Assembly (NCBI RefSeq): GCF_900215245.1 | Contig: NZ_LT907842.1 | Span: 4,588,001-4,652,000 of the forward strand | Source of the DNA: Pseudomonas fluorescens | Lineage (GTDB): Bacteria; Pseudomonadota; Gammaproteobacteria; Pseudomonadales; Pseudomonadaceae | Reading direction: 5' to 3' | DNA length: 64,000 nucleotides | Shown: piece after piece, positions 18,320 through 27,074 of the stretch | Layout: each line of letters starts with the position of its first letter | How positions within the stretch are numbered: the first letter of the stretch is position 1 | Notes under the pieces: model-generated | The model's input: the letters and a program-made list of their open reading frames with translations, nothing else | What the model was told of the DNA's origin: nothing | Databases searched by the model: none | Translations under genes and position numbers: made by a program

Positions 18320-18808
18320 TCAGTCCTGATAGACCTTCCTCAGCAAGCGCAGCAGCTCTTCACGTTCCTGGCCGTCAAGGGCGGCAGTGGCGTCCAGATC
18401 ACTTTGTGCGGCGATGTCCTTGAGTTCCTTGAGCAGGGTTTCGCCGGTCTTGCTGAGGAAGATCCCGTAGGAGCGCTTGTCCGGCTTGCAGCGCACCCGC
18501 ACGGCGAGGGCGCGGCTTTCCAGCTTGTTCAGCAACGGCACCACCTGGGGCGGCTCGATGGCCAGGGCGCGAGCCAGGTCGGCCTGCATCAGCCCAGGGT
18601 GCTGCTCGATGATTGCCAGGGCCGAAAACTGCGCCGGGCGCAGGTCGTGGTCCGACAACCGGCCGATCAGGTTCTGGAACAGCTTGAGCTGGGCGCGGCG
18701 CATGGCGTAACCGATCAGATCGTCCAGGGCTGAATCCAGCGGCGGCCGTACCTCGTCGTTGTCGGGCAGGGCCTGGCTGGCGGTGGCGATGGTGGAAGGC
18801 TTGGCCAT
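18320..18808 (-). CDS. MarR family regulator of ferulate genes (FerR/FerC-like)
   Basis: 162 residues with a winged HTH: D-H-D-L-R-P-A-Q-F-S-A-L-A-I-I-E-Q-H-P-G-L-M-Q (about 52-75), recognition helix near E-P-P-Q-V-V-P-L-L-N-K-L-E, and wing R-C-K-P-D-K-R-S-Y. Divergent from ech, like known hydroxycinnamate regulators that respond to feruloyl-CoA or p-coumaroyl-CoA. A 21-bp inverted repeat on the ech -35 box is its probable operator. Its 3' end is nine bases from the OprD gene, which is convergent. Confidence 0.88.
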   Translation of the reverse strand: MAKPSTIATASQALPDNDEVRPPLDSALDDLIGYAMRRAQLKLFQNLIGRLSDHDLRPAQFSALAIIEQHPGLMQADLARALAIEPPQVVPLLNKLESRALAVRVRCKPDKRSYGIFLSKTGETLLKELKDIAAQSDLDATAALDGQEREELLRLLRKVYQD

Positions 18809-18947
18809 TGGCAGTGCAATCCTCAGAAGGTGCAGGTTAATAAGAGTATCTAGTTTGCCGGTGTTGACGCGCTATGGCTATGCCGGGTTTTCACAGCGCA
18901 TGCGCCACGCGGGTTTTAAGCAGGAAAAATATTGGTTATTCAGATTA

Positions 18948-18984
18948 ATAGTTAATTGACATAACTATATTTGCGGTTTAATTT
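18948..18984 (+). promoter_or_regulatory. ech promoter with overlapping inverted-repeat operator
   Basis: TTGACA (18956-18961) and TAATTT (18979-18984) with a 17-bp spacer form a good sigma-70 promoter 38 bases before the ech start. The inverted repeat ATAGTTA-N7-TAACTAT (18948-18968) encloses the -35 hexamer, as expected for MarR-type repression. Binding by the adjacent regulator is inferred. Confidence 0.7.
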
Positions 18985-19021
18985 CGAATCATCTTCACAC
19001 CCAGAACAAGAGCGTACCGCC

Positions 19022-19852
19022 ATGAGCAATTACGAAGGCCGTTGGACCACAGTCAAGGTTGAGATCGAAGAAGGCATCGCCTGGGTCATTCTCAATCGTC
19101 CGGAAAAACGCAACGCCATGAGCCCGACCCTGAACCGGGAAATGATCGACGTCCTGGAAACCCTCGAGCAGGATCCTGCCGCCGGCGTGCTGGTCCTCAC
19201 CGGTGCGGGCGAAGCCTGGACGGCGGGCATGGACCTCAAGGAATACTTTCGCGAAGTGGATGCCGGCCCGGAAATCCTCCAGGAGAAAATCCGCCGCGAA
19301 GCCTCGCAATGGCAATGGAAACTGCTGCGCATGTACGCCAAGCCGACCATCGCCATGGTCAATGGCTGGTGCTTCGGCGGTGGCTTCAGCCCGCTGGTGG
19401 CGTGCGACCTGGCGATCTGCGCCGACGAAGCGACCTTCGGCCTTTCGGAAATCAACTGGGGCATCCCGCCGGGTAACCTGGTGAGCAAGGCCATGGCCGA
19501 CACCGTGGGCCATCGTCAATCGCTGTACTACATCATGACCGGCAAGACCTTTGGCGGGCAGAAAGCCGCCGAAATGGGCCTTGTCAACGAAAGCGTGCCG
19601 CTGGCGCAACTGCGCGAAGTGACCATCGAACTGGCGCGTAACCTGCTCGAGAAAAACCCGGTGGTGCTGCGTGCCGCCAAGCATGGCTTCAAGCGCTGCC
19701 GCGAACTGACCTGGGAGCAGAACGAGGATTACCTCTACGCCAAGCTCGATCAGTCGCGTCTGCTCGACACCGAAGGCGGTCGCGAGCAGGGCATGAAACA
19801 GTTCCTCGACGACAAGAGCATCAAGCCTGGCCTGCAGGCCTATAAACGCTGA
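19022..19852 (+). CDS. ech: Feruloyl-CoA hydratase/lyase (hydroxycinnamoyl-CoA hydratase-lyase)
   Basis: 276 residues from the ATG at 19022, exactly the length of the characterised Pseudomonas HCHL. Crotonase fold with oxyanion-hole blocks A-W-T-A-G-M-D-L and C-F-G-G-G-F. The residues known to matter are present at the known numbers: Ser123, catalytic Glu143 (in G-L-S-E-I-N-W-G) and Tyr239. The enzyme hydrates feruloyl-CoA and cleaves it to vanillin and acetyl-CoA; it also acts on p-coumaroyl- and caffeoyl-CoA. First gene of ech-vdh-fcs-thiolase-acyl-CoA dehydrogenase, with an operator-covered promoter. Confidence 0.97.
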   Translation: MSNYEGRWTTVKVEIEEGIAWVILNRPEKRNAMSPTLNREMIDVLETLEQDPAAGVLVLTGAGEAWTAGMDLKEYFREVDAGPEILQEKIRREASQWQWKLLRMYAKPTIAMVNGWCFGGGFSPLVACDLAICADEATFGLSEINWGIPPGNLVSKAMADTVGHRQSLYYIMTGKTFGGQKAAEMGLVNESVPLAQLREVTIELARNLLEKNPVVLRAAKHGFKRCRELTWEQNEDYLYAKLDQSRLLDTEGGREQGMKQFLDDKSIKPGLQAYKR

Positions 19853-19928
19853 AGGGCGCGGCCGCCTGGCCGCGCCGTTGTACCCTGCTTGAACGTGTTC
19901 CCGATAAAGACAATAAAGAGGAATCACC

Positions 19929-21377
19929 ATGCTGGACGTGCCCCTGTTGATCGGCGGCCAGTCGTGCCCCGCCCGTGACGGTCGAACCTTCGAACGTCGC
20001 AACCCGGTGACCGGTGAAGTGGTCTCGCGGGTGGCCGCTGCGACCCTGGAAGATGCCGACGCCGCCGTCGCCGCCGCCCAAGCCGCGTTCCCTGCCTGGG
20101 CGGCGCTGGCGCCCAACGAACGCCGCACCCGCTTGCTCAAGGCTGCCGAGCAATTGCAGGCGCGCAGCAGCGAATTCATCGCCGCCGCCGGCGAGACCGG
20201 CGCCATGGCCAACTGGTATGGCTTCAATGTGCGCCTGGCGGCCAATATGCTGCGCGAAGCGGCGTCGATGACCACCCAGATCACAGGCGAGGTGATTCCC
20301 TCGGATGTCCCCGGCAGTTTCGCCATGGCCTTGCGTCAACCGTGCGGCGTGGTGCTGGGCATCGCGCCGTGGAACGCGCCGGTCATCCTCGCCACTCGCG
20401 CCATCGCCATGCCGCTGGCCTGCGGGAATACCGTGGTGCTTAAGGCCTCGGAAATAAGCCCGGCGGTGCACCGCCTGATTGGCCAGGTATTGCAGGATGC
20501 AGGCTTGGGCGATGGCGTGGTCAACGTCATCAGCAATGCCCCGGCGGATGCCGCCGCGATTGTCGAGCGGCTGATCGCCAACCCGGCGGTGCGGCGGGTC
20601 AACTTCACCGGTTCGACCCATGTCGGGCGGATTGTCGGCGAGCTCTCGGCGCGTCACCTCAAGCCGGCGTTGCTGGAACTGGGTGGCAAGGCGCCGTTGC
20701 TGGTGCTCGACGATGCCGATCTTGACGCTGCTGTAGCGGCGGCGGCGTTTGGCGCCTATTTCAACCAGGGCCAGATTTGCATGTCCACCGAACGCCTGAT
20801 CGTCGATGCCAAGGTCGCCGATGCGTTCACCGCCAAGCTGGCGGCCAAGGTCGCGACCCTGCATGCGGGTGATCCCGCGGCGGCAGATTCGGTATTGGGG
20901 TCGCTGGTGGACGCCAGCGCCGGCACACGCATCAAGGCCCTGATCGACGATGCCCTGGCCAAGGGCGCGCGGCTGGTGGCAGGCGGCCAACTGGCGGGCA
21001 GCATCCTGCAGCCGACCCTGATCGAGGGTGTCACCGAACAGATGCGCGTGTACCGCGAAGAGTCCTTTGGCCCGGTCGCCGTACTGCTGCGTGGTGAGGG
21101 TGATGAAGCCTTGTTGCGGCTGGCCAACGATTCCGAGTTCGGCCTGTCGGCGGCGATCTTCAGTCGAGACACCGGGCGCGCGCTGGCGCTGGCGCAGCGG
21201 GTCGAGTCGGGTATTTGCCATATCAATGGCCCGACGGTGCATGACGAGGCGCAGATGCCGTTTGGTGGGGTCAAGTCCAGTGGGTACGGCAGCTTTGGTG
21301 GCAAGGCGTCCATTGAGCACTTCACGCAATTGCGCTGGGTGACCTTGCAGAACGGGCCACGGCATTACCCGATCTGA
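19929..21377 (+). CDS. vdh: Vanillin dehydrogenase
   Basis: 482 residues, the length of known Pseudomonas Vdh. ALDH motifs: N-F-T-G-S-T-H-V-G nucleotide loop, Glu in L-E-L-G-G-K-A-P, catalytic Cys in Q-G-Q-I-C-M-S-T, and the C-terminal F-G-G-V-K-S-S-G-Y-G-S-F-G-G. It oxidises vanillin (and 4-hydroxybenzaldehyde) released by Ech to vanillate with NAD+. The ribosome site AGAGG follows a short A-rich stretch ACAATAAA. It lies 76 bases after ech in the same operon. Confidence 0.95.
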   Translation: MLDVPLLIGGQSCPARDGRTFERRNPVTGEVVSRVAAATLEDADAAVAAAQAAFPAWAALAPNERRTRLLKAAEQLQARSSEFIAAAGETGAMANWYGFNVRLAANMLREAASMTTQITGEVIPSDVPGSFAMALRQPCGVVLGIAPWNAPVILATRAIAMPLACGNTVVLKASEISPAVHRLIGQVLQDAGLGDGVVNVISNAPADAAAIVERLIANPAVRRVNFTGSTHVGRIVGELSARHLKPALLELGGKAPLLVLDDADLDAAVAAAAFGAYFNQGQICMSTERLIVDAKVADAFTAKLAAKVATLHAGDPAAADSVLGSLVDASAGTRIKALIDDALAKGARLVAGGQLAGSILQPTLIEGVTEQMRVYREESFGPVAVLLRGEGDEALLRLANDSEFGLSAAIFSRDTGRALALAQRVESGICHINGPTVHDEAQMPFGGVKSSGYGSFGGKASIEHFTQLRWVTLQNGPRHYPI

Positions 21378-21439
21378 GCAGTTGCTGCGACCTAACAATA
21401 ACAAGGCGGCTGTGATCCGCCTTGCTGGAGGACACCCTT

Positions 21440-23314
21440 GTGAGTTCCGAATTCCGACCGCAACCCCAGCCCGCACCGCGATACCGCGAGGTCTCCATCG
21501 GCCACGCACCGGTGGCGGTCACTGAAGAACAGGGCGTGTTGCACATGCGCTCCCTGGAACCCCTGGCCGAGTTGCCGGCGCGCTTGCTCGATCGCCTGGT
21601 GCATTGGGCGCGGGTGCGGCCCGAGCAGACGTTTATCGCGGCACGCCAGGCCGGCGGTGATTGGCGCCGTGTCAGCTACCGCGAGATGCTCGACGGCGTA
21701 CGCGCGATTGCCCAGGGCCTGCTGAGTTACGGGCTGTCGGCGGACAAGCCGCTGGCATTGCTGTCGGGCAACGACATCGAACATTTGCAGGTCGCCCTCG
21801 GCGCGATGTACGCCGGTATTCCTTACTGCCCGGTATCGCCGGCGTATTCGTTGTTGTCCCAGGATTTCGCCAAGCTGCGGCATGTCTGTGACCTGCTGCA
21901 ACCCGGGCTGGTGTTCGTCAGCGATGCGCCGGCCTACCAGCGGGCGATCGATGCCGTATTGCCGCCCGAAACGCCGCTGATCAGCGTGCGCGGCCAGGTG
22001 CCCGGGCGCACTCAGATCAGCTTCGCCAGCCTGTTGCACACGTCGGCCGGTACTGAGGCCGACGCGGCTTTCAACGCCACCGGCCCCGACAGCATTGCCA
22101 AATTCCTGTTTACCTCGGGCTCGACCAAACTGCCCAAGGCAGTGATCACCACTCAGCGCATGCTGTGCGCCAACCAGCAAATGCTCTTGCAGACATTTCC
22201 GGTGTTCGGCGAGGAGCCGCCGGTGCTGGTGGACTGGCTGCCGTGGAATCACACCTTTGGCGGCAGCCACAACGTCGGCATCGTGCTCTACAACGGCGGC
22301 ACCTTTTACCTCGACGACGGCAAACCCACAGCCCAGGGTTTTGCCCAGACCCTGCGTAACCTCAAGGAAATTTCGCCCACCGCCTACCTGACAGTGCCCA
22401 AGGGCTGGGAAGAATTGGTCAACGCCCTGGAACAGGACGCCGCGTTGCGCGAGCGGTTCTTTGCGCGGATGAAACTGTTCTTCTTCGCTGCTGCCGGCCT
22501 GTCGCAAAGTGTCTGGGACCGCCTCGACCGCGTGGCCGAACAGCACTGCGGCGAGCGTATCCGCATGATGGCCGGGCTGGGCATGACCGAAGCCGCGCCG
22601 TCCTGCACCTTCACCACCGGGCCGTTGTCCATGGCCGGTTATATCGGCTTGCCCGCGCCGGGCTGCGAGGTGCGCCTGGTGCCGGTGGACGGCAAGTTCG
22701 AAGGGCGTTTTCGCGGCCCGCACATCATGCCGGGGTATTGGCGCGCGCCCGAGCAAACCGCCGAGGTGTTCGATGAGCAGGGGTATTACTGTTCCGGTGA
22801 TGCGATCAAGCTCGCCGATCCCCATCAGCCACACTGGGGGCTGATGTTCGACGGGCGTATTGCCGAAGACTTCAAGCTGTCCTCCGGGGTGTTTGTCAGC
22901 GTCGGTCCGTTGCGCAATCGTGCGGTGCTCGAAGGCTCACCCTATGTGCAGGACCTGGTGATCGCCGCGCCGGACCGCGAATGCCTGGGAGCGCTGGTGT
23001 TCCCCAGGGCCTATGAATGCCGCCGGCTGTCGGGCTTGAACGCCGAGGCCAGCGACGCCGAGGTGCTCAACAGCGCGCCGGTGCGCCAATGGTTCGGCGA
23101 CTGGCTGCAACGGCTCAATCGCGAGGCCACCGGCAATGCCAGTCGCCTGGAGTGGATTGCCGTGCTCGACGAGCCGGCGTCCATCGACCGTGGGGAAATT
23201 ACCGACAAAGGCTCGATCAACCAGCGCGCGGTATTGCAATGGCGTGCGGCCAAGGTTGAAGCGCTGTATCGCGGCGAAGACCCGACAATCCTGCGTGCCG
23301 GGCCCAAACCGTGA
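21440..23314 (+). CDS. fcs: Feruloyl-CoA synthetase
   Basis: 624 residues from the GTG at 21440, chosen because GGAGGA stands seven bases upstream; a TTG six codons earlier lies inside that site. ANL adenylate-forming enzyme: P-loop F-T-S-G-S-T-K-L-P-K, A5-like G-L-G-M-T-E-A-A-P-S, A8-like M-F-D-G-R-I-A-E-D-F-K-L-S-S-G. The long Fcs-type C-terminal region and D-W-L-P-W-N-H-T-F-G-G block support the specific name. It activates ferulate and related hydroxycinnamates with ATP and CoA. AACAATAA (21394-21401) precedes it. Its stop overlaps the thiolase GTG by four bases (translational coupling). Confidence 0.93.
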   Translation: MSSEFRPQPQPAPRYREVSIGHAPVAVTEEQGVLHMRSLEPLAELPARLLDRLVHWARVRPEQTFIAARQAGGDWRRVSYREMLDGVRAIAQGLLSYGLSADKPLALLSGNDIEHLQVALGAMYAGIPYCPVSPAYSLLSQDFAKLRHVCDLLQPGLVFVSDAPAYQRAIDAVLPPETPLISVRGQVPGRTQISFASLLHTSAGTEADAAFNATGPDSIAKFLFTSGSTKLPKAVITTQRMLCANQQMLLQTFPVFGEEPPVLVDWLPWNHTFGGSHNVGIVLYNGGTFYLDDGKPTAQGFAQTLRNLKEISPTAYLTVPKGWEELVNALEQDAALRERFFARMKLFFFAAAGLSQSVWDRLDRVAEQHCGERIRMMAGLGMTEAAPSCTFTTGPLSMAGYIGLPAPGCEVRLVPVDGKFEGRFRGPHIMPGYWRAPEQTAEVFDEQGYYCSGDAIKLADPHQPHWGLMFDGRIAEDFKLSSGVFVSVGPLRNRAVLEGSPYVQDLVIAAPDRECLGALVFPRAYECRRLSGLNAEASDAEVLNSAPVRQWFGDWLQRLNREATGNASRLEWIAVLDEPASIDRGEITDKGSINQRAVLQWRAAKVEALYRGEDPTILRAGPKP

Positions 23315-24552
23315 GCGGCGCCGGGCAGTATTCGGCGTTTGCCGATGCGGCGATGTTCGAGGCCGTGCGCACGCCGTGGGTTGACCTCGGCGGGGCGCTG
23401 TCCCAGGTGTCGCCCATCGACCTGGGCATCAAGGTTGGCCGTGAAGTGCTGGCTCGCGCCGGCCTCCAGGGGCAGGCGGTTGACAGTGTGCTGGCCGGTT
23501 CCATGGCCCAGGCCAGCTTCGATGCCTATTTGCTGCCACGGCATATCGGCTTGTACAGCGGTGTGGCGCAAGCGGTCCCGGCGCTGGGGGTGCAGCGCAT
23601 CTGCGCTACCGGCTTCGAGCTGTTGCGCCAGGCCGCTGAACAACTGCGCGACGAGGTGCAACTGGCCTTGTGCGTGGCGGCTGAATCGATGTCACGCAAC
23701 CCGATTGCGGCCTACACCCACCGCGGTGGGTTCCGCCTGGGGGGCGAAGTGCAATTCAAGGATTTCCTCTGGGAAGCGCTGTACGACCCGGCCCCAGGTC
23801 TGGACATGATCGCCACTGCCGATAACCTGGCGCGGCGTTATGGCCTGAGTCGCGAGGCCGTGGACCGTTATGCCTGCGCCAGCCACCAGCGCGCGTTGCA
23901 GGCGCAACAGGAGGGTGCCTGGGTCGACGAAATCGTCCCGGTGGATAACCAGGTGTTCGAGCTTGAGGGGTATCAATCGCGGCGCATCAGCCTGGCGCGC
24001 CAGGCGGGGGTTGTCAGCCAAGACAGCCACCCACGGCCGACCGACCTGGCGGCCCTGGCACGGTTGCGTGCGGTGCATGCCGATGGGGTGCAAACCGCCG
24101 GCAACAGTTGTGCGGTGGTCGACGGGGCGGCGGCGGCACTGGTAGGGCGCGCGTCTGATTGCACACGCCCGGCCCTGACACGCCTGCTGGCCAGCGCGGT
24201 GGTCGGTGTAGCCCCGGAGTTCATGGGCATTGGCCCGGCGCCGGCGATCCGCCTGTTGCTGCAGCGCAGTGGGCTGAGCCTGGGCGACATCGGCCGCTTC
24301 GAGATCAATGAAGCCCAGGCCGCCCAGGTGCTGGCGGTGGCCCAGGAGCTGGAGCTGGACAGCGATCGACTCAACGTCCAAGGCGGTTCCCTGGCGCTGG
24401 GCCATCCACTGGCGGCCAGCGGGTTGCGCCTGGTGATGAGCCTGGCGCGGCAATTACGCCAGCACAACCTGCGCTACGGGATTGCCGCGGCGTGCGTGGG
24501 CGGCGGGCAGGGCATGGCGCTGTTGATCGAAAATCCCGCCTGGCGCGCTTGA
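23311..24552 (+). CDS. Thiolase family protein (acetyl-CoA acetyltransferase)
   Basis: 413 residues starting with GTG inside the fcs stop (GTGA overlap). The nucleophilic Cys is in Q-R-I-C-A-T-G-F-E-L, the His in A-L-G-H-P-L-A-A-S-G, and the second Cys in A-A-C-V-G-G-G-Q-G. Corresponds to the thiolase found beside fcs in Pseudomonas (aat), proposed for a CoA-dependent beta-oxidative side route for phenylpropanoids such as dihydroferulate. With the following acyl-CoA dehydrogenase it would handle saturated side chains not cleaved by Ech. Confidence 0.9.
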   Translation: MSGAGQYSAFADAAMFEAVRTPWVDLGGALSQVSPIDLGIKVGREVLARAGLQGQAVDSVLAGSMAQASFDAYLLPRHIGLYSGVAQAVPALGVQRICATGFELLRQAAEQLRDEVQLALCVAAESMSRNPIAAYTHRGGFRLGGEVQFKDFLWEALYDPAPGLDMIATADNLARRYGLSREAVDRYACASHQRALQAQQEGAWVDEIVPVDNQVFELEGYQSRRISLARQAGVVSQDSHPRPTDLAALARLRAVHADGVQTAGNSCAVVDGAAAALVGRASDCTRPALTRLLASAVVGVAPEFMGIGPAPAIRLLLQRSGLSLGDIGRFEINEAQAAQVLAVAQELELDSDRLNVQGGSLALGHPLAASGLRLVMSLARQLRQHNLRYGIAAACVGGGQGMALLIENPAWRA

Positions 24553-24586
24553 ATACACAGCCTGTTTAATTTGATGAGGTGTCTCG

Positions 24587-26299
24587 ATGTGGAGCTATCA
24601 GGCGCCCCTGCGCGATATGCAATTTGTGCTTGAGCATTGGCTGCAGGCCCACGACGCATGGGAGGCTTTGGACCTGCCCCTGGCGATGCACGTGCTGGAG
24701 GAGGCCGCCCGTTTCACCCAAGGCGTGCTGGCGCCGTTGAACAGCAGCGGCGACCGCCAGGGCTGCCGTTGGCAGGCGGGCCAGGTCAGCACCCCGGACG
24801 GTTTTGCCGAGGCGTATCGCGCGTATGCCCAAGGCGGTTGGCCAGGGTTGGCGTGCGCCGAGGCGCTGGGCGGGCAGGGCCTGCCGCAACTGCTCGACGC
24901 CGCGTTGCAAGAAATGCTCTACGCGAGCAACCACGCCTGGGCCATGTACACCGGCATCGCTCACGGCGCCTACCTGTGCCTCAAGACGCATGGCGAACCC
25001 TGGTTGCAGGCGCGTTACCTGCCCGCGATCGTCAGCGGGCAGGCCTTGCCCACCATGTGCCTGACCGAGCCCCAGGCCGGCAGCGATGTCGGTTTACTGC
25101 GCTGTCGTGCCGAGCCCCAGGCGGATGGCAGCTATCGCCTGAGCGGCAGCAAGCTGTTTATCTCCGGCGGTGAGCATGACCTCACGGCCAATATCCTGCA
25201 CCTGGTGCTGGCGCGGCTGCCTGATGCGCCGTCGGGCAGTCGCGGGCTTTCACTGTTCCTGGTGCCCAAGTTACTGGACGCTGGCCAGGTCAACGGGGTG
25301 CGCTGTGACGGCATTGAACACAAGATGGGTATCAAGGGCAGTGCCACCTGTTCGCTGGTGTTCGACGCGGCCCAAGGCTGGCTGATCGGCGACGCCAATC
25401 GCGGTTTGGCCGCGATGTTCGTGATGATGAACTCGGCGCGCCTGCATGTCGGCCTGCAAGGCCTGGGGCATGCCGAGGCCGCCTGGCAGAACGCCCGGCA
25501 GTACGCCGCCGAGCGCGTGCAGATGCGCGCACCGTCAAGGCCTGAAGCAGTGGCCGCCCAGGCGGCCGACCCGATCCATTATCACCCGGCCATGCGCCGC
25601 GTGTTGCTGGAGCTGCGCACCACTAGCGAGGGCATGCGCGCCATCGGGTATTGGGCGGCGCACCTGCTCGATCAGCAGGACGCATCGGCCGTCGCCTTGG
25701 CGCAACTGCTGACGCCCATCATCAAGGCGTTTTTCACCGAGCAGGGCTTTCGCCAGGCGAGTAATGCACTGCAGGTCTTCGGTGGCTACGGCTATGTCGC
25801 CGAGTTCGCCATCGAACAGACCCTGCGCGACAGTCGCATTGCAATGATCTACGAGGGCAGTAACGAGATCCAGGCCAACGACCTGCTGCTGCGCAAGGTG
25901 CTCGGGGATGACGGTCGGGCGTTCGGCTTGCTGCTCGACACGTTGCGTGCAGAGGCCGGGCAGGGCGCGCTGTACGCCGAGTGCGCGGCATTCGCCGAGG
26001 CACTGGGCAACCTGTGCGACTCACTGGCCGCGACGGTGAGCGCCCTGCGTGAACAGGCGCAGGAAGACCGCGAATACCCCTATCGGGCAGCGCCGGATTT
26101 TCTCCAGCTGTGCGGTGTGGCACTGTTGGCCTTTGCCTGGGCGCGGGCGGCACGGGTGTCCAGGGCATTGCCCGAAGATGATCCGTTGCGCGCCGCCAAG
26201 CTGCAAAGTGCCGGGTTCTTTTTTGATTACCTGCCTGCCCGGTTGGCCCAGCACCTGGGGGCGATAGACAGCGCCCGTGCAGCGCTGGCGTTCGTCTGA
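24587..26299 (+). CDS. Acyl-CoA dehydrogenase for phenylpropanoyl-CoA
   Basis: 570 residues, the long acyl-CoA dehydrogenase subtype. Blocks visible: T-E-P-Q-A-G-S-D-V-G (FAD/substrate loop), K-L-F-I-S-G-G-E-H-D, Q-V-F-G-G-Y-G-Y, and I-Y-E-G-S-N-E-I-Q with the catalytic Glu region. The C-terminal 100 residues form the extra helical domain of this subtype. Likely introduces the alpha-beta double bond in dihydroferuloyl-type CoA esters, feeding Ech. Last gene of the ferulate operon; the vanR start lies 55 bases after it. Confidence 0.9.
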   Translation: MWSYQAPLRDMQFVLEHWLQAHDAWEALDLPLAMHVLEEAARFTQGVLAPLNSSGDRQGCRWQAGQVSTPDGFAEAYRAYAQGGWPGLACAEALGGQGLPQLLDAALQEMLYASNHAWAMYTGIAHGAYLCLKTHGEPWLQARYLPAIVSGQALPTMCLTEPQAGSDVGLLRCRAEPQADGSYRLSGSKLFISGGEHDLTANILHLVLARLPDAPSGSRGLSLFLVPKLLDAGQVNGVRCDGIEHKMGIKGSATCSLVFDAAQGWLIGDANRGLAAMFVMMNSARLHVGLQGLGHAEAAWQNARQYAAERVQMRAPSRPEAVAAQAADPIHYHPAMRRVLLELRTTSEGMRAIGYWAAHLLDQQDASAVALAQLLTPIIKAFFTEQGFRQASNALQVFGGYGYVAEFAIEQTLRDSRIAMIYEGSNEIQANDLLLRKVLGDDGRAFGLLLDTLRAEAGQGALYAECAAFAEALGNLCDSLAATVSALREQAQEDREYPYRAAPDFLQLCGVALLAFAWARAARVSRALPEDDPLRAAKLQSAGFFFDYLPARLAQHLGAIDSARAALAFV

Positions 26300-26354
26300 C
26301 GCCGGCAGGCGCTTGCGGTACTATGGCGGCCCATGTTTTCTGGAAGTTGCCTGG

Positions 26355-27068
26355 ATGAGTAAGCCCGGTCAATTGGTGTTGGTCGCACTGCGCAAGATGA
26401 TTGCCAGCGGGGAGCTGGTGGCGGGGGAGCGGCTGATGGAGACGCCCACGGCGCAGCGCTTCGGCGTGTCGCGCATGCCCGTGCGCATGGCCTTCCGTAC
26501 CCTGGAGCAGGAAGGGCTGCTGGTGCCGTTCGGCGGGCGCGGGTATCAGGTGCGCTCGGTGAGCCCCAGCGACATTGCCGGTGCGGTTGAAGTGCGCGGC
26601 GTGCTCGAAGGCCTGGCGGCGCGCCAGACCGCCGAGCAGGGGTTGTCGGCTCAAGCGCGTGCCGTGCTGGAGCGCTGCCTGGTCGAGGGCGATCAACTGT
26701 TCGAAAAGGGCTATGTGACCGAAGACGACCTTGAGGTCTATCACGACCTGAACATGCGCTTTCACCAGGTCATCGTCGAAGGCAGCCACAACCCGGCGAT
26801 TGCCGATGCCCTGGCGCGCAATGACCACCTGCCCTTTGCGTCGGTGACGGCGCTGGCGGTGGACCGCGAGGACATGGCCCGCGAGTACCGGCGCTTCAAC
26901 TATGCCCACATGCAACATCACTCGGTCTTCGACGCGCTGGTCAACCGCCAGGGCGCGCGCGCCGAAGCGATCATGCGCGAGCATGCCAACGCGACCTTGC
27001 GCTATGCCGAAATCTTCAGCGCCGCCACCGCCGACGCACGCATGAAGGTGATCCTGCCCGCGTCGTGA
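26355..27068 (+). CDS. vanR: GntR family repressor of vanillate genes
   Basis: 237 residues from the ATG at 26355 (a longer reading from 26277 overlaps the previous gene). The GntR HTH is at about residues 5-70 (L-M-E-T-P-T-A-Q-R-F-G-V-S-R-M-P-V-R), and the FCD ligand domain follows with metal-type residues in H-D-L-N-M-R-F-H and H-H-S-V-F. VanR represses vanAB and is released by vanillate. It is convergent with vanB, six bases apart, and its operators are probably the GGATCC-centred palindromes upstream of vanA. Confidence 0.93.
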   Translation: MSKPGQLVLVALRKMIASGELVAGERLMETPTAQRFGVSRMPVRMAFRTLEQEGLLVPFGGRGYQVRSVSPSDIAGAVEVRGVLEGLAARQTAEQGLSAQARAVLERCLVEGDQLFEKGYVTEDDLEVYHDLNMRFHQVIVEGSHNPAIADALARNDHLPFASVTALAVDREDMAREYRRFNYAHMQHHSVFDALVNRQGARAEAIMREHANATLRYAEIFSAATADARMKVILPAS

Positions 27069-27074
27069 TGCGGT

